Shown here: positions 16,334-24,603 of the stretch, piece after piece
Layout of the letters: each line of letters starts with the position of its first letter
Numbering within the stretch: the stretch's first letter is position 1
Assembly: GCA_902629125.1 (NCBI GenBank)
Contig: CACOPQ010000015.1
Coordinates: 1 to 46,747 of the forward strand
From: an uncultured Alphaproteobacteria bacterium
GTDB taxonomy: Bacteria > Pseudomonadota > Alphaproteobacteria > Thalassobaculales > Thalassobaculaceae
Direction: 5' to 3'
Length of the DNA: 46,747 bases
Notes under the pieces: model-generated
Told to the model about the DNA's origin: nothing
The model's input: only the letters and a program-made list of their open reading frames with translations
Database searches by the model: none
Position numbers and translations under genes: made by a program

Positions 16334-17149
16334 CTATCCTGCCAACTCCTTAGATCTTTTGGCAGCAGCCTTTATAGCTTCATCAAATATTGGCTGTATA
16401 CCATCGTCCGACATTAAAACGTCCAGAGCTGCCGCTGTTGTACCACCCGGGCTAGTAACGTTTATCCTAAGTTGGTCAGCCGGTTCCTCGCTCAATCGAG
16501 CTAACTCACCCGAACCTGAAACTGTTGCCCTTGCGAGACGCATAGCCAAGTCCGACGGCAGACCAGCCATAATGCCAGCCTTAGCCATTGCTTCTATAAC
16601 TAGAAATACATATGCGGGTCCACTCCCCGATACGGCTGTAACCGCGTCCATGAGTTCTTCTTTATTGATCAAAACTGACTCCCCAACAGAAGAAAGAAGC
16701 TCACCACATAATTCTGCCTGTTGTTTTGGGACATTACCATTAGGGACATATACTGTGATCCCGCGCATAACAGCAGCGGGAGTATTAGGCATAGCTCTTA
16801 CAATCTGAGCGTATTGGCTTAAATTTTGTTCAAAATATGCCAATGTTTTTCCGGCAGCTACAGACAGAAAAGTTGTTTCTGTCCCGATTAACCTTTTAAG
16901 AGCTGGTAAAGTTTCGTCCATTGTCTGTGGTTTAACGGCAAGAATGACGACCGAGGGGACAATGTTTTCCCGTATTTCTGAGGCGGTTCTCACTATAGTT
17001 AGGTTATGTATACCCTCAAAAGTCCTGGTTGCTTCTTCGTTAGGCTCCACAACATATATTCCATTATCTATAAAATGGCTTTTTACCCAGCCCGATAGCA
17101 TAGCGCCACCCATCTTTCCACAACCTATTAAAAATAGCGGCTTTGACAT
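16334..17149 (-). CDS. proC: Pyrroline-5-carboxylate reductase
   Basis: A 271-residue enzyme catalysing the last step of proline synthesis, NAD(P)H-dependent reduction of 1-pyrroline-5-carboxylate. The Rossmann start PLFLIGCGKMGGAMLSGW, the VRAMPNTPAAVMRGITV segment, SGSGPAYVFLVIEAMAKAG and the signature LRINVTSPGGTTAAALDVL are all present, and the length is standard. It begins 7 nt after ybjN and is followed by a TetR-like gene, forming one operon under the folded ybjN leader. Confidence 0.95.
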   Translation of the reverse strand: MSKPLFLIGCGKMGGAMLSGWVKSHFIDNGIYVVEPNEEATRTFEGIHNLTIVRTASEIRENIVPSVVILAVKPQTMDETLPALKRLIGTETTFLSVAAGKTLAYFEQNLSQYAQIVRAMPNTPAAVMRGITVYVPNGNVPKQQAELCGELLSSVGESVLINKEELMDAVTAVSGSGPAYVFLVIEAMAKAGIMAGLPSDLAMRLARATVSGSGELARLSEEPADQLRINVTSPGGTTAAALDVLMSDDGIQPIFDEAIKAAAKRSKELAG

Positions 17150-17156
17150 TTTTTAT

Positions 17157-17660
17157 CTAAGCTTCCCCAGCAACATCTATGAGCGCAGCGTTCAATGCTT
17201 CCGTTGCTGTTTTACCACCCCATATCACAAACTGAAAGGCTGGATAATATCTGTCTGACTCACTTACCGAGACATCAACCAAATCTTCAAGTTGTTCAAC
17301 ACTGGCTGGGCCTGCGCCTCTTAGAAGCAATGTGTGTCTAAACATAGGCGTGCCATCCTCAGATGACAAATCAAAGTGTCCCAGCCACAGTTTCTCATTA
17401 ATTAGAGCAAGTAAATGATGGACACCGGAGTAGCTTTGGATATCAACCCTCGTTTCAAAAACACATGAAAAGTGAAGTGCGCCCATCTCCTCTTGCCAGA
17501 GAAAAAATAGTCTGTAATTACACCATCTTCCATTTATTTCAACAGCTAACTCGTTTAATCCTGTCCGCTCGTGCGGCCAGTCATTTGCACCAACAATTTC
17601 AACTAACAACTCGAGTGGATTATTTGAGCTGTGTTCTGAGTCAACATAACTGACTGACAT
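17157..17660 (-). CDS. YbjN domain-containing protein
   Basis: A 167-residue alphaproteobacterial YbjN-family protein (NPLELLVEIVGANDWPHERTGLNELAVEINGRWCNYRLFFLWQEEMGALHFSCVFE at residues 15-70, then LLALINEKLWLGHFDLSSEDGTPMFRHTLLLRG). The fold resembles type III secretion chaperones; in E. coli YbjN influences motility and stress traits but the biochemical role is unknown. It has a very strong GGAGGTG ribosome-binding site 4 nt before the ATG, which is immediately preceded by a stable hairpin (17675-17715). It heads the proC operon. Confidence 0.85.
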   Translation of the reverse strand: MSVSYVDSEHSSNNPLELLVEIVGANDWPHERTGLNELAVEINGRWCNYRLFFLWQEEMGALHFSCVFETRVDIQSYSGVHHLLALINEKLWLGHFDLSSEDGTPMFRHTLLLRGAGPASVEQLEDLVDVSVSESDRYYPAFQFVIWGGKTATEALNAALIDVAGEA

Positions 17661-17674
17661 TAGTCACCTCCGCT

Positions 17675-17715
17675 GCACTACCGAGGCTCACTATGACCTA
17701 AGCCTATGGTAGTGC
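17675..17715 (-). promoter_or_regulatory. Two-tier hairpin in the ybjN leader, next to the ribosome-binding site
   Basis: Seen directly: GCACTACC (17708-17715, written on the plus strand as GGTAGTGC) pairs perfectly over 8 bp with its complement at 17675-17682; inside, AGGCT (17684-17688) pairs with AGCCT (17701-17705), leaving a 12-nt loop and a 1x2 internal loop. In the minus-strand transcript the hairpin ends 3 nt before the GGAGGTG ribosome-binding site of ybjN. There is no following T-run, so it is not a terminator. It may act as an mRNA stabiliser, protein-binding site or translational control element for ybjN-proC. Confidence 0.6.
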
Positions 17716-17753
17716 AAAACTCAACATGTACTACATCGACTTACAATCTCATA

Positions 17754-17780
17754 ATGTTGGGGCGTGTCAACCCCTAACAT
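17754..17780 (-). promoter_or_regulatory. Palindrome enclosing a consensus -35 box (ybjN operon promoter candidate)
   Basis: ATGTTGGGG (17754-17762) and CCCCTAACAT (17771-17780) form an imperfect inverted repeat with one bulge; the 8-nt centre contains, on the minus strand, a perfect TTGACA (17770-17765). At about 17 nt further on the minus strand is ATTGTA, only a weak -10 hexamer. The arrangement fits a promoter overlapped by an operator for the ybjN-proC operon. The same repeat could alternatively be a terminator for ubiK, but no T-run follows. Confidence 0.4.
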
Positions 17781-17838
17781 ACAAGATTTAGTATAATTGT
17801 GGGTTGAAAACGTCTTCTTGAGCTGAGATTGCTAACAG

Positions 17839-18162
17839 TTAACTCTTGTTACTTCGGGAAGATAGTTTCGTCGTTTTGGCTTTAGTGACGGTAGGACGAC
17901 TTTTGCTCGCAGATTTTGCAGAAAGTTTTTTTTCAAGATGGTCAAGACGCTCATATATCTTTTCCTGTTCTTCTCGCGCTCTTTGAGCTAGGGAACGAAC
18001 GGCATCGAATTCTTCTCTTGCCACCCACCCCTTTTCGTTCAAAAATCTCTCCACACGTTGCTGAACAAGCTGCTCTAGCTCCGTTTTTGCTCCTGCGGCC
18101 ATTGACATTGCACCACTGGCTAAACGAGCTATGTCACTTAGAAGGCGGTTACTAGATTGCAT
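17839..18162 (-). CDS. ubiK: Accessory factor UbiK family protein
   Basis: A 107-residue membrane-fusogenic-protein (YqiC/BMFP, UbiK) family member. UbiK assists late ubiquinone biosynthesis enzymes in proteobacteria. The amphipathic start NRLLSDIARLASGAMSMAAGAKTELEQLVQQRVERFL and the trimeric coiled coil EEFDAVRSLAQRAREEQEKIYERLDHLEKKL are diagnostic. The last 25 residues form a Lys/Ser/Thr-rich tail. A GGAAGGAA ribosome-binding site precedes the ATG. It is transcribed divergently from hldD. Confidence 0.9.
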   Translation of the reverse strand: MQSSNRLLSDIARLASGAMSMAAGAKTELEQLVQQRVERFLNEKGWVAREEFDAVRSLAQRAREEQEKIYERLDHLEKKLSAKSASKSRPTVTKAKTTKLSSRSNKS

Positions 18163-18320
18163 ACGTATTCCTTCCGTAGGATATAGTGTCTTCGAGGAGA
18201 CTAGGATTATTTAATCATAAATCAACCAAAAATTGTTTAATTGAGCTGTTCTGGTCACCAAAAAACTGTTTCACATAGTGATTTGATGCTATTAGTGATG
18301 GCTAAGAAGGGTGTAAAGCA

Positions 18321-19310
18321 ATGTATTTGATTACCGGGGGGGCGGGATTCATTGGATCTAATCTTGTAGCCGCGCTATGTGACCTTGGTCATTCAAAAAA
18401 GGTTGTCATAGTAGACAAACTAGGAATAGATCAGAAATGGAAAAACATAGCTAAGCATTTGGTCTACGATATAATACCCCCTACACAAATGGATGCATTT
18501 CTCGCTGAAAACAAAAAAGAAATTGAGATGGTATTCCACCTTGGGGCGGTGTCGTCGACGACCGAGATTGATGTAGACCTGATACTTGAAAACAATCTTC
18601 GACTTTCCATTCGACTTTGGAGATGGTGTGCAAAAAATAATGTCCCTTTTCTTTTCGCCTCCTCAGCGGCTACCTATGGCAACGGTGAAAATGGGTTTGA
18701 TGACAGTTTAACCTCAGATCAACTAGCAGGTTTAAAACCCTTAAACCCCTATGGCTGGAGCAAACACCTTTTTGACCGTTGGGTAACTTCTAGGGTGGAG
18801 AGTGGCGATAGTCTCCCACCTCAATGGGTCGGTTTAAAATTCTTCAATGTCTATGGCCCAAATGAAGGACATAAAGGAACCCAAAGTAGCCTTATCAATC
18901 AACTATTCCCAAAAATAATTAGTGGCCTCCCTTCAATATTATTTAAATCTCACAGGGCTGGTATCCCGGATGGGGAACAGCGACGGGATTTTATTTGGGT
19001 CGGTGATTGCGTCGAAGTGATGCTATGGTTTTTTGCTAAAAGAAATATTTCCGGAATATTTAATGTTGGAACCGGGGAAGCACGAACTTTTAAAGACCTT
19101 ACTTTAAACGTCTACGCTAGCCTCAAACTGGAACCAAATATAGAATTCATAAATACCCCCCCAAGCATTGAGAAACATTATCAATATTTTACCGAAGCTT
19201 CATTGAATAAACTTCGCGAAGCCGGTTTTCCAAGAAATTTCACCTCGCTAGAAGAAGGAGTAAAAAAATATATAACAAACTTTCTTAACACTAACGATCC
19301 TTATAGATAG
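18321..19310 (+). CDS. hldD: ADP-L-glycero-D-manno-heptose 6-epimerase
   Basis: A 329-residue extended short-chain dehydrogenase. It has the NADP-binding ITGGAGFIGSNLV, the HLGAVSSTTEIDVDLILENN segment typical of HldD/RfaD, the catalytic YGWSK (Tyr-x-x-x-Lys) and RDFIWVGDCVEVMLWF with GIFNVGTGEARTFKDL near the C-terminus. The enzyme converts ADP-D-glycero- to ADP-L-glycero-manno-heptose for the lipopolysaccharide inner core. The gene is followed 2 nt later by lgt, giving an envelope-related pair. Confidence 0.93.
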   Translation: MYLITGGAGFIGSNLVAALCDLGHSKKVVIVDKLGIDQKWKNIAKHLVYDIIPPTQMDAFLAENKKEIEMVFHLGAVSSTTEIDVDLILENNLRLSIRLWRWCAKNNVPFLFASSAATYGNGENGFDDSLTSDQLAGLKPLNPYGWSKHLFDRWVTSRVESGDSLPPQWVGLKFFNVYGPNEGHKGTQSSLINQLFPKIISGLPSILFKSHRAGIPDGEQRRDFIWVGDCVEVMLWFFAKRNISGIFNVGTGEARTFKDLTLNVYASLKLEPNIEFINTPPSIEKHYQYFTEASLNKLREAGFPRNFTSLEEGVKKYITNFLNTNDPYR

Positions 19311-19312
19311 TT

Positions 19313-20122
19313 ATGTATTATGATTTAAACGATTTTTTTCTAGATCCCGTCGCTTTGAAAGTCGGACCCATAGTAGTCCGGTGGTACGCTTTGGCTTACA
19401 TTGCCGGGTTATTTTTGGGCTGGCGTTACTGCGCTCTTTTACTCAGAAGACCCCCATTTGTAATGAAACCACAACAGCTAGAAGATTTGCTTTTCTATGC
19501 CACTATTGGTGTAATTATTGGGGGTCGCTTGGGTTACGTATTATTCTATAACCCAGTCTACTTCTTCGACAATCCGCTGGAAATCCTGATGATATGGCGT
19601 GGTGGTATGTCCTTTCATGGCGGCCTTTTGGGGGTTTCTGCTGTTGGGATAATCATTTCCTATAAAAACAATATACCATTATTGCCGCTCACTGACTTAT
19701 TAGCTGCGGCGGCTCCTATCGGGCTTTTCTTTGGGAGAATAGCAAATTTTATTAATGGAGAGCTCTTTGGTCGCCTGAGCAATGCGCCGTGGGCTGTTAT
19801 CTTTCCAAATGGAGGGCCATTACCAAGACATCCTAGTCAGCTTTATGAGGCTGCTTTAGAGGGCTTTTTGCTGTTCACGCTTCTCGGCGTATTAGCATTT
19901 TGTACAAAAGCTAGACATTGTGCAGGTATGTTAACATCCTTATTTTTACTTGGCTACGGAACAACTAGAGCGATGGTTGAATTTTTCCGAGAGCCTGACC
20001 CCCAACTTGGTTTTTTTATAGAATATTTCACAATGGGCCACTTACTTTGCCTACCAATGATAGTTCTTGGAATAATACTGTTTGTATACTCCACAAAACA
20101 CCCATCAGGTCTCAATGACTGA
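19313..20122 (+). CDS. lgt: Prolipoprotein diacylglyceryl transferase
   Basis: A 269-residue inner-membrane enzyme that transfers diacylglycerol from phosphatidylglycerol to the lipobox cysteine of prolipoproteins. Visible features are VRWYALAYIAGLFLGWRY, the RGGMSFHGGLLG motif with His102, and the Lgt signature GRIANFINGELFGR, followed by RHPSQLYEAALEGFLL and several membrane helices. At least one putative substrate, the lipoprotein at 21822-22703, is encoded nearby. The start lies 2 nt after hldD; the last 8 nt overlap the start of a decayed midA gene. Confidence 0.96.
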   Translation: MYYDLNDFFLDPVALKVGPIVVRWYALAYIAGLFLGWRYCALLLRRPPFVMKPQQLEDLLFYATIGVIIGGRLGYVLFYNPVYFFDNPLEILMIWRGGMSFHGGLLGVSAVGIIISYKNNIPLLPLTDLLAAAAPIGLFFGRIANFINGELFGRLSNAPWAVIFPNGGPLPRHPSQLYEAALEGFLLFTLLGVLAFCTKARHCAGMLTSLFLLGYGTTRAMVEFFREPDPQLGFFIEYFTMGHLLCLPMIVLGIILFVYSTKHPSGLND

Positions 20123-20895
20123 ACCTTCACAAAATCTAGTGATAAGCAGAATTCAAAAGACCGGACCAATAAGTTTAGCAGAATTCGTGGCCGAGGCACT
20201 CCATAACAAAAATTTTGGTTATTACGCGATAAGAGATCATCTAGGCTCCCTCGGAGACTTCACCACCGCGTTGGAGATCTCTCAGATCTTTGGAGAATTG
20301 ATCCGGCTATCGGTATTATACACTCATCAGAAACAAGCAATAGATGGGCCCCTTTGTCTTGTAGAAATTGGTCCAGGCAGAGGAACTTTAAGGTCTGATA
20401 TAATGCGAGTCTTGTTAAAGTTTGAGAATATAGAGAAATTATTAGAACATCTAAACATCCTCCGGCACGACGACCTTTCCATTTTACACGATCGACCATG
20501 GTTTCTAGTGATCAATTAATTCCTTGACACATCAGTCGAGAACCGACTAATGGAAAATAGCGAAAGATGGGGCTGCCTTGCTGATAGATAATGGTTATAT
20601 CAAACCAAGTTTCAAAACATCTATTCAAGCAGTTCACGCTCATAAAATGGTTAATCCTGTGTCAAACCCTGGTACAAACGACATATCATACCGTGTTTTT
20701 TTCAATCTATACCGCACGCATCACTAATTTTAAACGCAATTTTTATGGGCCCACACCCCAAGGAGAATTTTTGAGAGCGAAGGGAAAAACGAACGTGCCG
20801 GACGTTTAAAGCATGATTCCTCAATACAACAGATTAGTGATATTGATTTAGCCGCGAAGCGTTTAATTGATAGAAAAAAATTAGGAACTTTTTAG
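20115..20895 (+). pseudogene. Decayed SAM-dependent methyltransferase of the MidA/NDUFAF7 family
   Basis: The first 135 codons encode a typical MidA start (GPISLAEFVAEALHNKNFGYYAIRD, LGDFTTALEISQIFGELI, SAM motif LVEIGPGRGTL). They end at TAA (20517-20519) precisely where homologues read NEF, so a GAA-to-TAA change is likely; the frame then continues FLDT. Later fragments occur in other frames: LIDNGYIKPSFKTSIQAVHAHK (20581-20727), YGPTPQGEFLRAKGK (from 20744) and ERAGRLKHDSSIQQISDIDLA ending in LGTF (20791-20895). Segments between are missing compared with the roughly 350-residue family. MidA methylates a subunit of respiratory complex I during assembly in eukaryotes. Confidence 0.85.
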
Positions 20896-20978
20896 AGTAA
20901 GCGGAATTACACCCAAAGACTCTCCAACTCCACCAGGGTTTATCAATTAATTAAATTTTAAAGCAAAAAGGAAAAACT

Positions 20979-21740
20979 TTGTTTACATTAGACGCTTTGA
21001 ACCAACCAGCTTTTCGCCATGGGTTTTTTACTAGAAAAGGCGGTGTAAGCAATGGCATTTATAGGTCACTAAATTGTGGTCTAGGTTCCAAGGATTATAA
21101 AAAGTCAGTTGACGCAAATAGAGAGGAAGCTATGAGGCAGCTTGGTTTATCACTAACAGCGCTTCGCACATGCCTTCAGCACCACAGCGCTGATGCGCTA
21201 TTCATAGATGATAATACTAATAATGCAATGCCACTTAAAGCAGATGGTTTGGTCACAGCAACACGTGGAATAGCCTTAGGTATTTTAACAGCTGACTGTG
21301 GACCTGTGCTTTTTGCCGACCCAATAGCAAAAGTGATTGGAGCTGCTCATGCGGGATGGAGGGGGGCATTGAGCGGCATTCTCGAAAATACGGTAATGAA
21401 AATGTGCGAGCGTGGCGCAAGTCCGTCGAATATTATAGCTGGGTTAGGTCCGATGATAGGTCCTAATTCCTACGAAGTTGGACCCGAGTTCCGCAAAGCC
21501 TTTTTAGACAACTCTGCAAACAATTCACAATTTTTCTCGGCAACTGATCGTGGTGGGTATCATTTGTTCGATCTTCCAAGCTACATTCAAAATCGGATAG
21601 AATTAATTGGAATTAAAATTATTAGTTCTCTCGATCAAGATACTTATCAAGATGAAGAAAATTTTTTTAGCTATCGGCGCGCATGCCATCAAGGTGAGAC
21701 GGACTATGGTCGTCTTCTCTCAACTATAGCGCTTCGCTAG
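20979..21740 (+). CDS. pgeF: Peptidoglycan editing factor PgeF (laccase-domain, YfiH family)
   Basis: A 253-residue YfiH/PgeF-family protein, reported to remove wrongly incorporated residues from cell-wall precursors; related proteins act as purine nucleoside phosphorylases. The metal/active-site set is complete: QHHSAD, LTADCGPVLFADP and AAHAGWRGALSGI, with EVGPEFR and a final YRRACHQGETDYGRLLSTIALR. The start is TTG at 20979, with AAAAGGA about 7 nt upstream; no ATG gives a full N-terminus. In related bacteria midA directly precedes it; here midA is a pseudogene, so pgeF may rely on a new or upstream promoter. Confidence 0.9.
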   Translation: MFTLDALNQPAFRHGFFTRKGGVSNGIYRSLNCGLGSKDYKKSVDANREEAMRQLGLSLTALRTCLQHHSADALFIDDNTNNAMPLKADGLVTATRGIALGILTADCGPVLFADPIAKVIGAAHAGWRGALSGILENTVMKMCERGASPSNIIAGLGPMIGPNSYEVGPEFRKAFLDNSANNSQFFSATDRGGYHLFDLPSYIQNRIELIGIKIISSLDQDTYQDEENFFSYRRACHQGETDYGRLLSTIALR

Positions 21741-21821
21741 CAAATTACTACAGAACGGTGATCTTAAGATGCCTCACCTTTATATATTTTTGTTCGCGTT
21801 TCTAATCGGTGGTTTGAGCAC

Positions 21822-22703
21822 GTGCGTAATAATGTAAAAGTATTATCTTTCCTTTTGATAATTACTTGCGCGGCGTGTGGTCATGTACCGCAGCCTTTTC
21901 AAAAATCTGAATTACAAAAAGTAGAAGATACGAAGTTATTGGCCCCGGCGAGTAGAAGTTTGTTTGTAAAAGGTATCAACGGGCCAGTAGGATGGGTCGG
22001 TAATGCATTTGCAAAAGCAACGGCGGATTTGCTGCGGAAAAAAGGGTTGCTTGCAAGTTCAACATGGCAAAATGACCAATCCTTCGCTCTTACCGCAAAC
22101 GGTTATCAGCAACTCTATGAAGATCGGCCTCCAGACCTAATTGTAACGTGGTTACTCACCGATAACATAGGTCGCGTCAAAAAAACTATAAGAACGAAGA
22201 GCACGCCACCAAGAGAGTTTTGGATAAATCCAACGACGCAGACTTTCAGACAAGTGATCTCGCCAATGACCAACAAAATCATTGCTTGGTTAAACGACCA
22301 AGATAAAGCCACCAATGGACATGGACAGTCTGTCGTTATTGCTATCGGACCAATAAAAGGTGTAAATGCTACAAATGAGAATATTATTAGAACAGAAATT
22401 GCAGAAATATTGGAGCAGCATAAGCGCCGGTTGAACAATAAAATCCCTGAGATACTTTTATTAAAATTGAAAATCCAAAATATACCTTTAACTAACTTCA
22501 ACGAGAGAATAATAGTTGTTTGGACACTGACATCACAAAATGGGTACGAAATCGGAAATGTAAAACAAGAAAACGTAGTAGAAAAAATGAGACTAGATAA
22601 CAATTGGGCTGAGATTTCAAAGCAAATTGCCCGCGGCGCTATTGATGGAATAATTGATTTAGTCGAGGCATATAGCCATTCAAAAATACAACCTAAAAAT
22701 TAA
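21822..22703 (+). CDS. Putative lipoprotein of unknown function
   Basis: A 293-residue protein with a lipoprotein signal peptide: NNVKVLSFLLIITCAAC, cleavage before Cys19 after Ala-Ala. The mature part starts with GHVPQPFQKSE and alternates beta-strand-like and helical stretches, including ANGYQQLYEDRPPDLIVTWLLTD and AIGPIKGVNATNENIIRTEIAEIL. I recognise no enzymatic domain. Unnamed lipoproteins between pgeF and prs occur in other alphaproteobacteria, so it is probably conserved. The start is GTG at 21822. Lgt encoded upstream would lipidate it. Confidence 0.7.
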   Translation: MRNNVKVLSFLLIITCAACGHVPQPFQKSELQKVEDTKLLAPASRSLFVKGINGPVGWVGNAFAKATADLLRKKGLLASSTWQNDQSFALTANGYQQLYEDRPPDLIVTWLLTDNIGRVKKTIRTKSTPPREFWINPTTQTFRQVISPMTNKIIAWLNDQDKATNGHGQSVVIAIGPIKGVNATNENIIRTEIAEILEQHKRRLNNKIPEILLLKLKIQNIPLTNFNERIIVVWTLTSQNGYEIGNVKQENVVEKMRLDNNWAEISKQIARGAIDGIIDLVEAYSHSKIQPKN

Positions 22704-22789
22704 GTAGAATAGATCTTGCGCCAGGCCACTTTTGGCTGTTAATAAATTCTGGGAAAGCTTCTCATTAGAACATTAGGAACTGACCAAAC

Positions 22790-23743
22790 ATGGCCACAAA
22801 AATATTATCCTGTAACAGTAACCGGCCATTAGCTGATGCCATTTCCAAATATATGGAACTTCCCCTAACAAAAGCTGACGTTAAAAGATTTTCTGATATG
22901 GAAGTTTTTGTTGAAATTCAGGAAAACGTGAGAGGGGAAGATGTTTTTTTAATTCAGTCTACATCCTCGCCAACAAATGATAATCTTATGGAATTACTTG
23001 TGGCCTTAGATGCATTAAAGAGGGGTTCAGCAAATCGTATAACAGCTGTTATTCCCTACTATGGATACGCTCGACAAGATAGAAAATCAGGTCCACGAAC
23101 ACCTATATCGGCCAAATTAGTTGCTAACTTAATAACAGTTGCGGGAGCTCATAGAGTAGTAACGGTCGATCTGCATGCTGGTCAAATTCAAGGTTTTTTC
23201 GATATTCCAACTGATAATCTTTTCGCGGCTCCCGTATTTCAATCCGATATCAAAGAAAAATACGGAGATAAATCACTAGTCATAGTATCACCAGATGTTG
23301 GTGGAGTGGTGCGGGCTAGAGCTCTTGCGAAGAGTTTAGACGCTGACTTGGCAATCATTGATAAACGACGAGAGCGCGCTGGCATATCCGAAGTTATGAA
23401 TATAATAGGTGAAGTTGATGATAGACATTGTATTTTGGTTGACGATATCGTCGACTCAGGTGGGACACTGTGTAATGCGGCGGAAGCCCTTATGGCTGCA
23501 GGCGGCTTATCAGTGTCTGCTTATATAAGCCACGGCGTGCTATCCGGAGGTGCTGCTGCACGAATTAAAGATTCGCCTTTAACCGAACTTGTCACGACAG
23601 ATAGCATTCAAGCGACTGATGCGATACTGGCAGCTCCAAATATGCGCCAAATAACAATCGCCCCGCTATTAGGCGAAGCTATATTGAGAATCGCCGAGTC
23701 GCGATCAGTGTCTAGCCTCTTTGATTACAACACATCCAACTAA
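22790..23743 (+). CDS. prs: Ribose-phosphate pyrophosphokinase
   Basis: A 317-residue PRPP synthetase making phosphoribosyl pyrophosphate from ribose 5-phosphate and ATP, for purines, pyrimidines, His and Trp. It contains [24 protein letters not shown], the ATP-site [44 protein letters not shown], and the PRPP loop [12 protein letters not shown]. Length matches the family. The gene lies between a lipoprotein gene and rplY. Confidence 0.97.
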   Translation: MATKILSCNSNRPLADAISKYMELPLTKADVKRFSDMEVFVEIQENVRGEDVFLIQSTSSPTNDNLMELLVALDALKRGSANRITAVIPYYGYARQDRKSGPRTPISAKLVANLITVAGAHRVVTVDLHAGQIQGFFDIPTDNLFAAPVFQSDIKEKYGDKSLVIVSPDVGGVVRARALAKSLDADLAIIDKRRERAGISEVMNIIGEVDDRHCILVDDIVDSGGTLCNAAEALMAAGGLSVSAYISHGVLSGGAAARIKDSPLTELVTTDSIQATDAILAAPNMRQITIAPLLGEAILRIAESRSVSSLFDYNTSN

Positions 23744-23771
23744 GTATACTTAAATTTGGATAAATAAATAT

Positions 23772-23800
23772 TTGACTAGTCTTTTGTCAAAAAAAATATT
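23772..23800 (+). promoter_or_regulatory. Candidate rplY promoter
   Basis: TTGACT (23772-23777) and AATATT (23795-23800) are separated by exactly 17 nt, giving a plausible sigma-70-type promoter whose start would be about 75 nt before the rplY ATG. It lies after the prs stop and directly before a structured leader. The -35 agrees in five of six positions with consensus and the -10 in four. Confidence 0.45.
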
Positions 23801-23817
23801 ACAACCTGCCAGGTTTT

Positions 23818-23855
23818 AGGACAGACTAATTCCAGCACCCCTGGAGGCTGGTCCT
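23818..23855 (+). promoter_or_regulatory. Folded leader of rplY
   Basis: AGGA (23818-23821) can pair with TCCT (23852-23855), and inside CCAGC (23832-23836) pairs with GCTGG (23846-23850). A competing inner pair is CCAG (23832-23835) with CTGG (23841-23844), so two folds are possible. It sits between the candidate promoter and the AAGGAGA ribosome-binding site, as expected for a ribosomal-protein autoregulatory leader, but no known family was recognised. Confidence 0.35.
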
Positions 23856-23884
23856 ATGTTACTTTTATATCAAGGAGAAATTCG

Positions 23885-24562
23885 ATGAGCGATATTACAG
23901 TTCTTACTGCCGCTGCTCGCGAAAGGGTCGGTAAGGGGTCCGCCCGAGAAGCTAGACGGCAAGGTAAAATTCCTGCTGTGATTTACGGAGACAAAAAATC
24001 ACCCGCATCTATAACCCTGGAACGAAAACTAATTATACGATATCTAGAATCAGGAGGTTTTTTCAACACTCTCTTTGATATCGACTTGGATGGACAATTG
24101 AACCGAGTTCTGCCGCGGGATGTCCAGCTCCATCCTGTCACAGATGTTCCTGAACACATTGATTTTCTCCGGATAACGTCCACCACGCGCATATCGGTTG
24201 AAGTACCTGTTGAGTTTAAAGGAGAAGACGAGTCCCCTGGATTGAAAACTGGTGGGGTGTTAAACGTTGTGCGTTATAACATTGAAGTCTCATGTACCCC
24301 TGATTTAATCCCAGCTAGCTTAGTTCTTAACCTTTCTGGGGCAGAAATTGGTGACAGTTTGCATATTAGCGCGGTAAGTCTACCGGAAGGTGTAACACCT
24401 ACCATCACAGATCGTGATTTTACGATAGCAACGATAGCAGCTCCAACAGTCGTCAAAGAAGAAACAGCAGCAACTGAAGATGGGATGGATACTGAGGCGT
24501 CCGACGGAGATTCAGCATCTGATACCACCGATGAAGAAACCGACGAAAGTGATGATAGCTAG
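23885..24562 (+). CDS. rplY: 50S ribosomal protein L25 (CTC form)
   Basis: A 225-residue long-form L25/Ctc protein that binds 5S rRNA. The N-terminal L25 domain (REARRQGKIPAVIYGDKKSPASITLERK, LPRDVQLHPVTDVPEHIDFLRI) is followed by the TL5/Ctc beta domain (VPVEFKGEDESPGLKTGGVLNVVRYNIEVSC, GDSLHISAVSLPEG) and an acidic tail of about 30 residues rich in Asp, Glu, Ser and Thr, common in alphaproteobacterial forms. A strong AAGGAGA ribosome-binding site precedes the ATG. pth follows in the conserved rplY-pth-ychF order. Confidence 0.95.
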   Translation: MSDITVLTAAARERVGKGSAREARRQGKIPAVIYGDKKSPASITLERKLIIRYLESGGFFNTLFDIDLDGQLNRVLPRDVQLHPVTDVPEHIDFLRITSTTRISVEVPVEFKGEDESPGLKTGGVLNVVRYNIEVSCTPDLIPASLVLNLSGAEIGDSLHISAVSLPEGVTPTITDRDFTIATIAAPTVVKEETAATEDGMDTEASDGDSASDTTDEETDESDDS

Positions 24563-24603
24563 TGGTTCGAAAACAATTTTCAAACTAATTTGGGAGTTGG
24601 CTT

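Noticed and set aside
20591-20809. 72-codon plus-strand frame after the first midA stop
   Set aside because: It runs across midA remnants; only its last part (YGPTPQGEFLRAKGK) is midA-derived and the rest is out of frame. Treated as part of the pseudogene, not a new gene.
22115-22603. 162-codon open frame on the minus strand opposite the lipoprotein gene
   Set aside because: Lies wholly within a frame with a clear lipoprotein signal and has no ribosome-binding site or family features.
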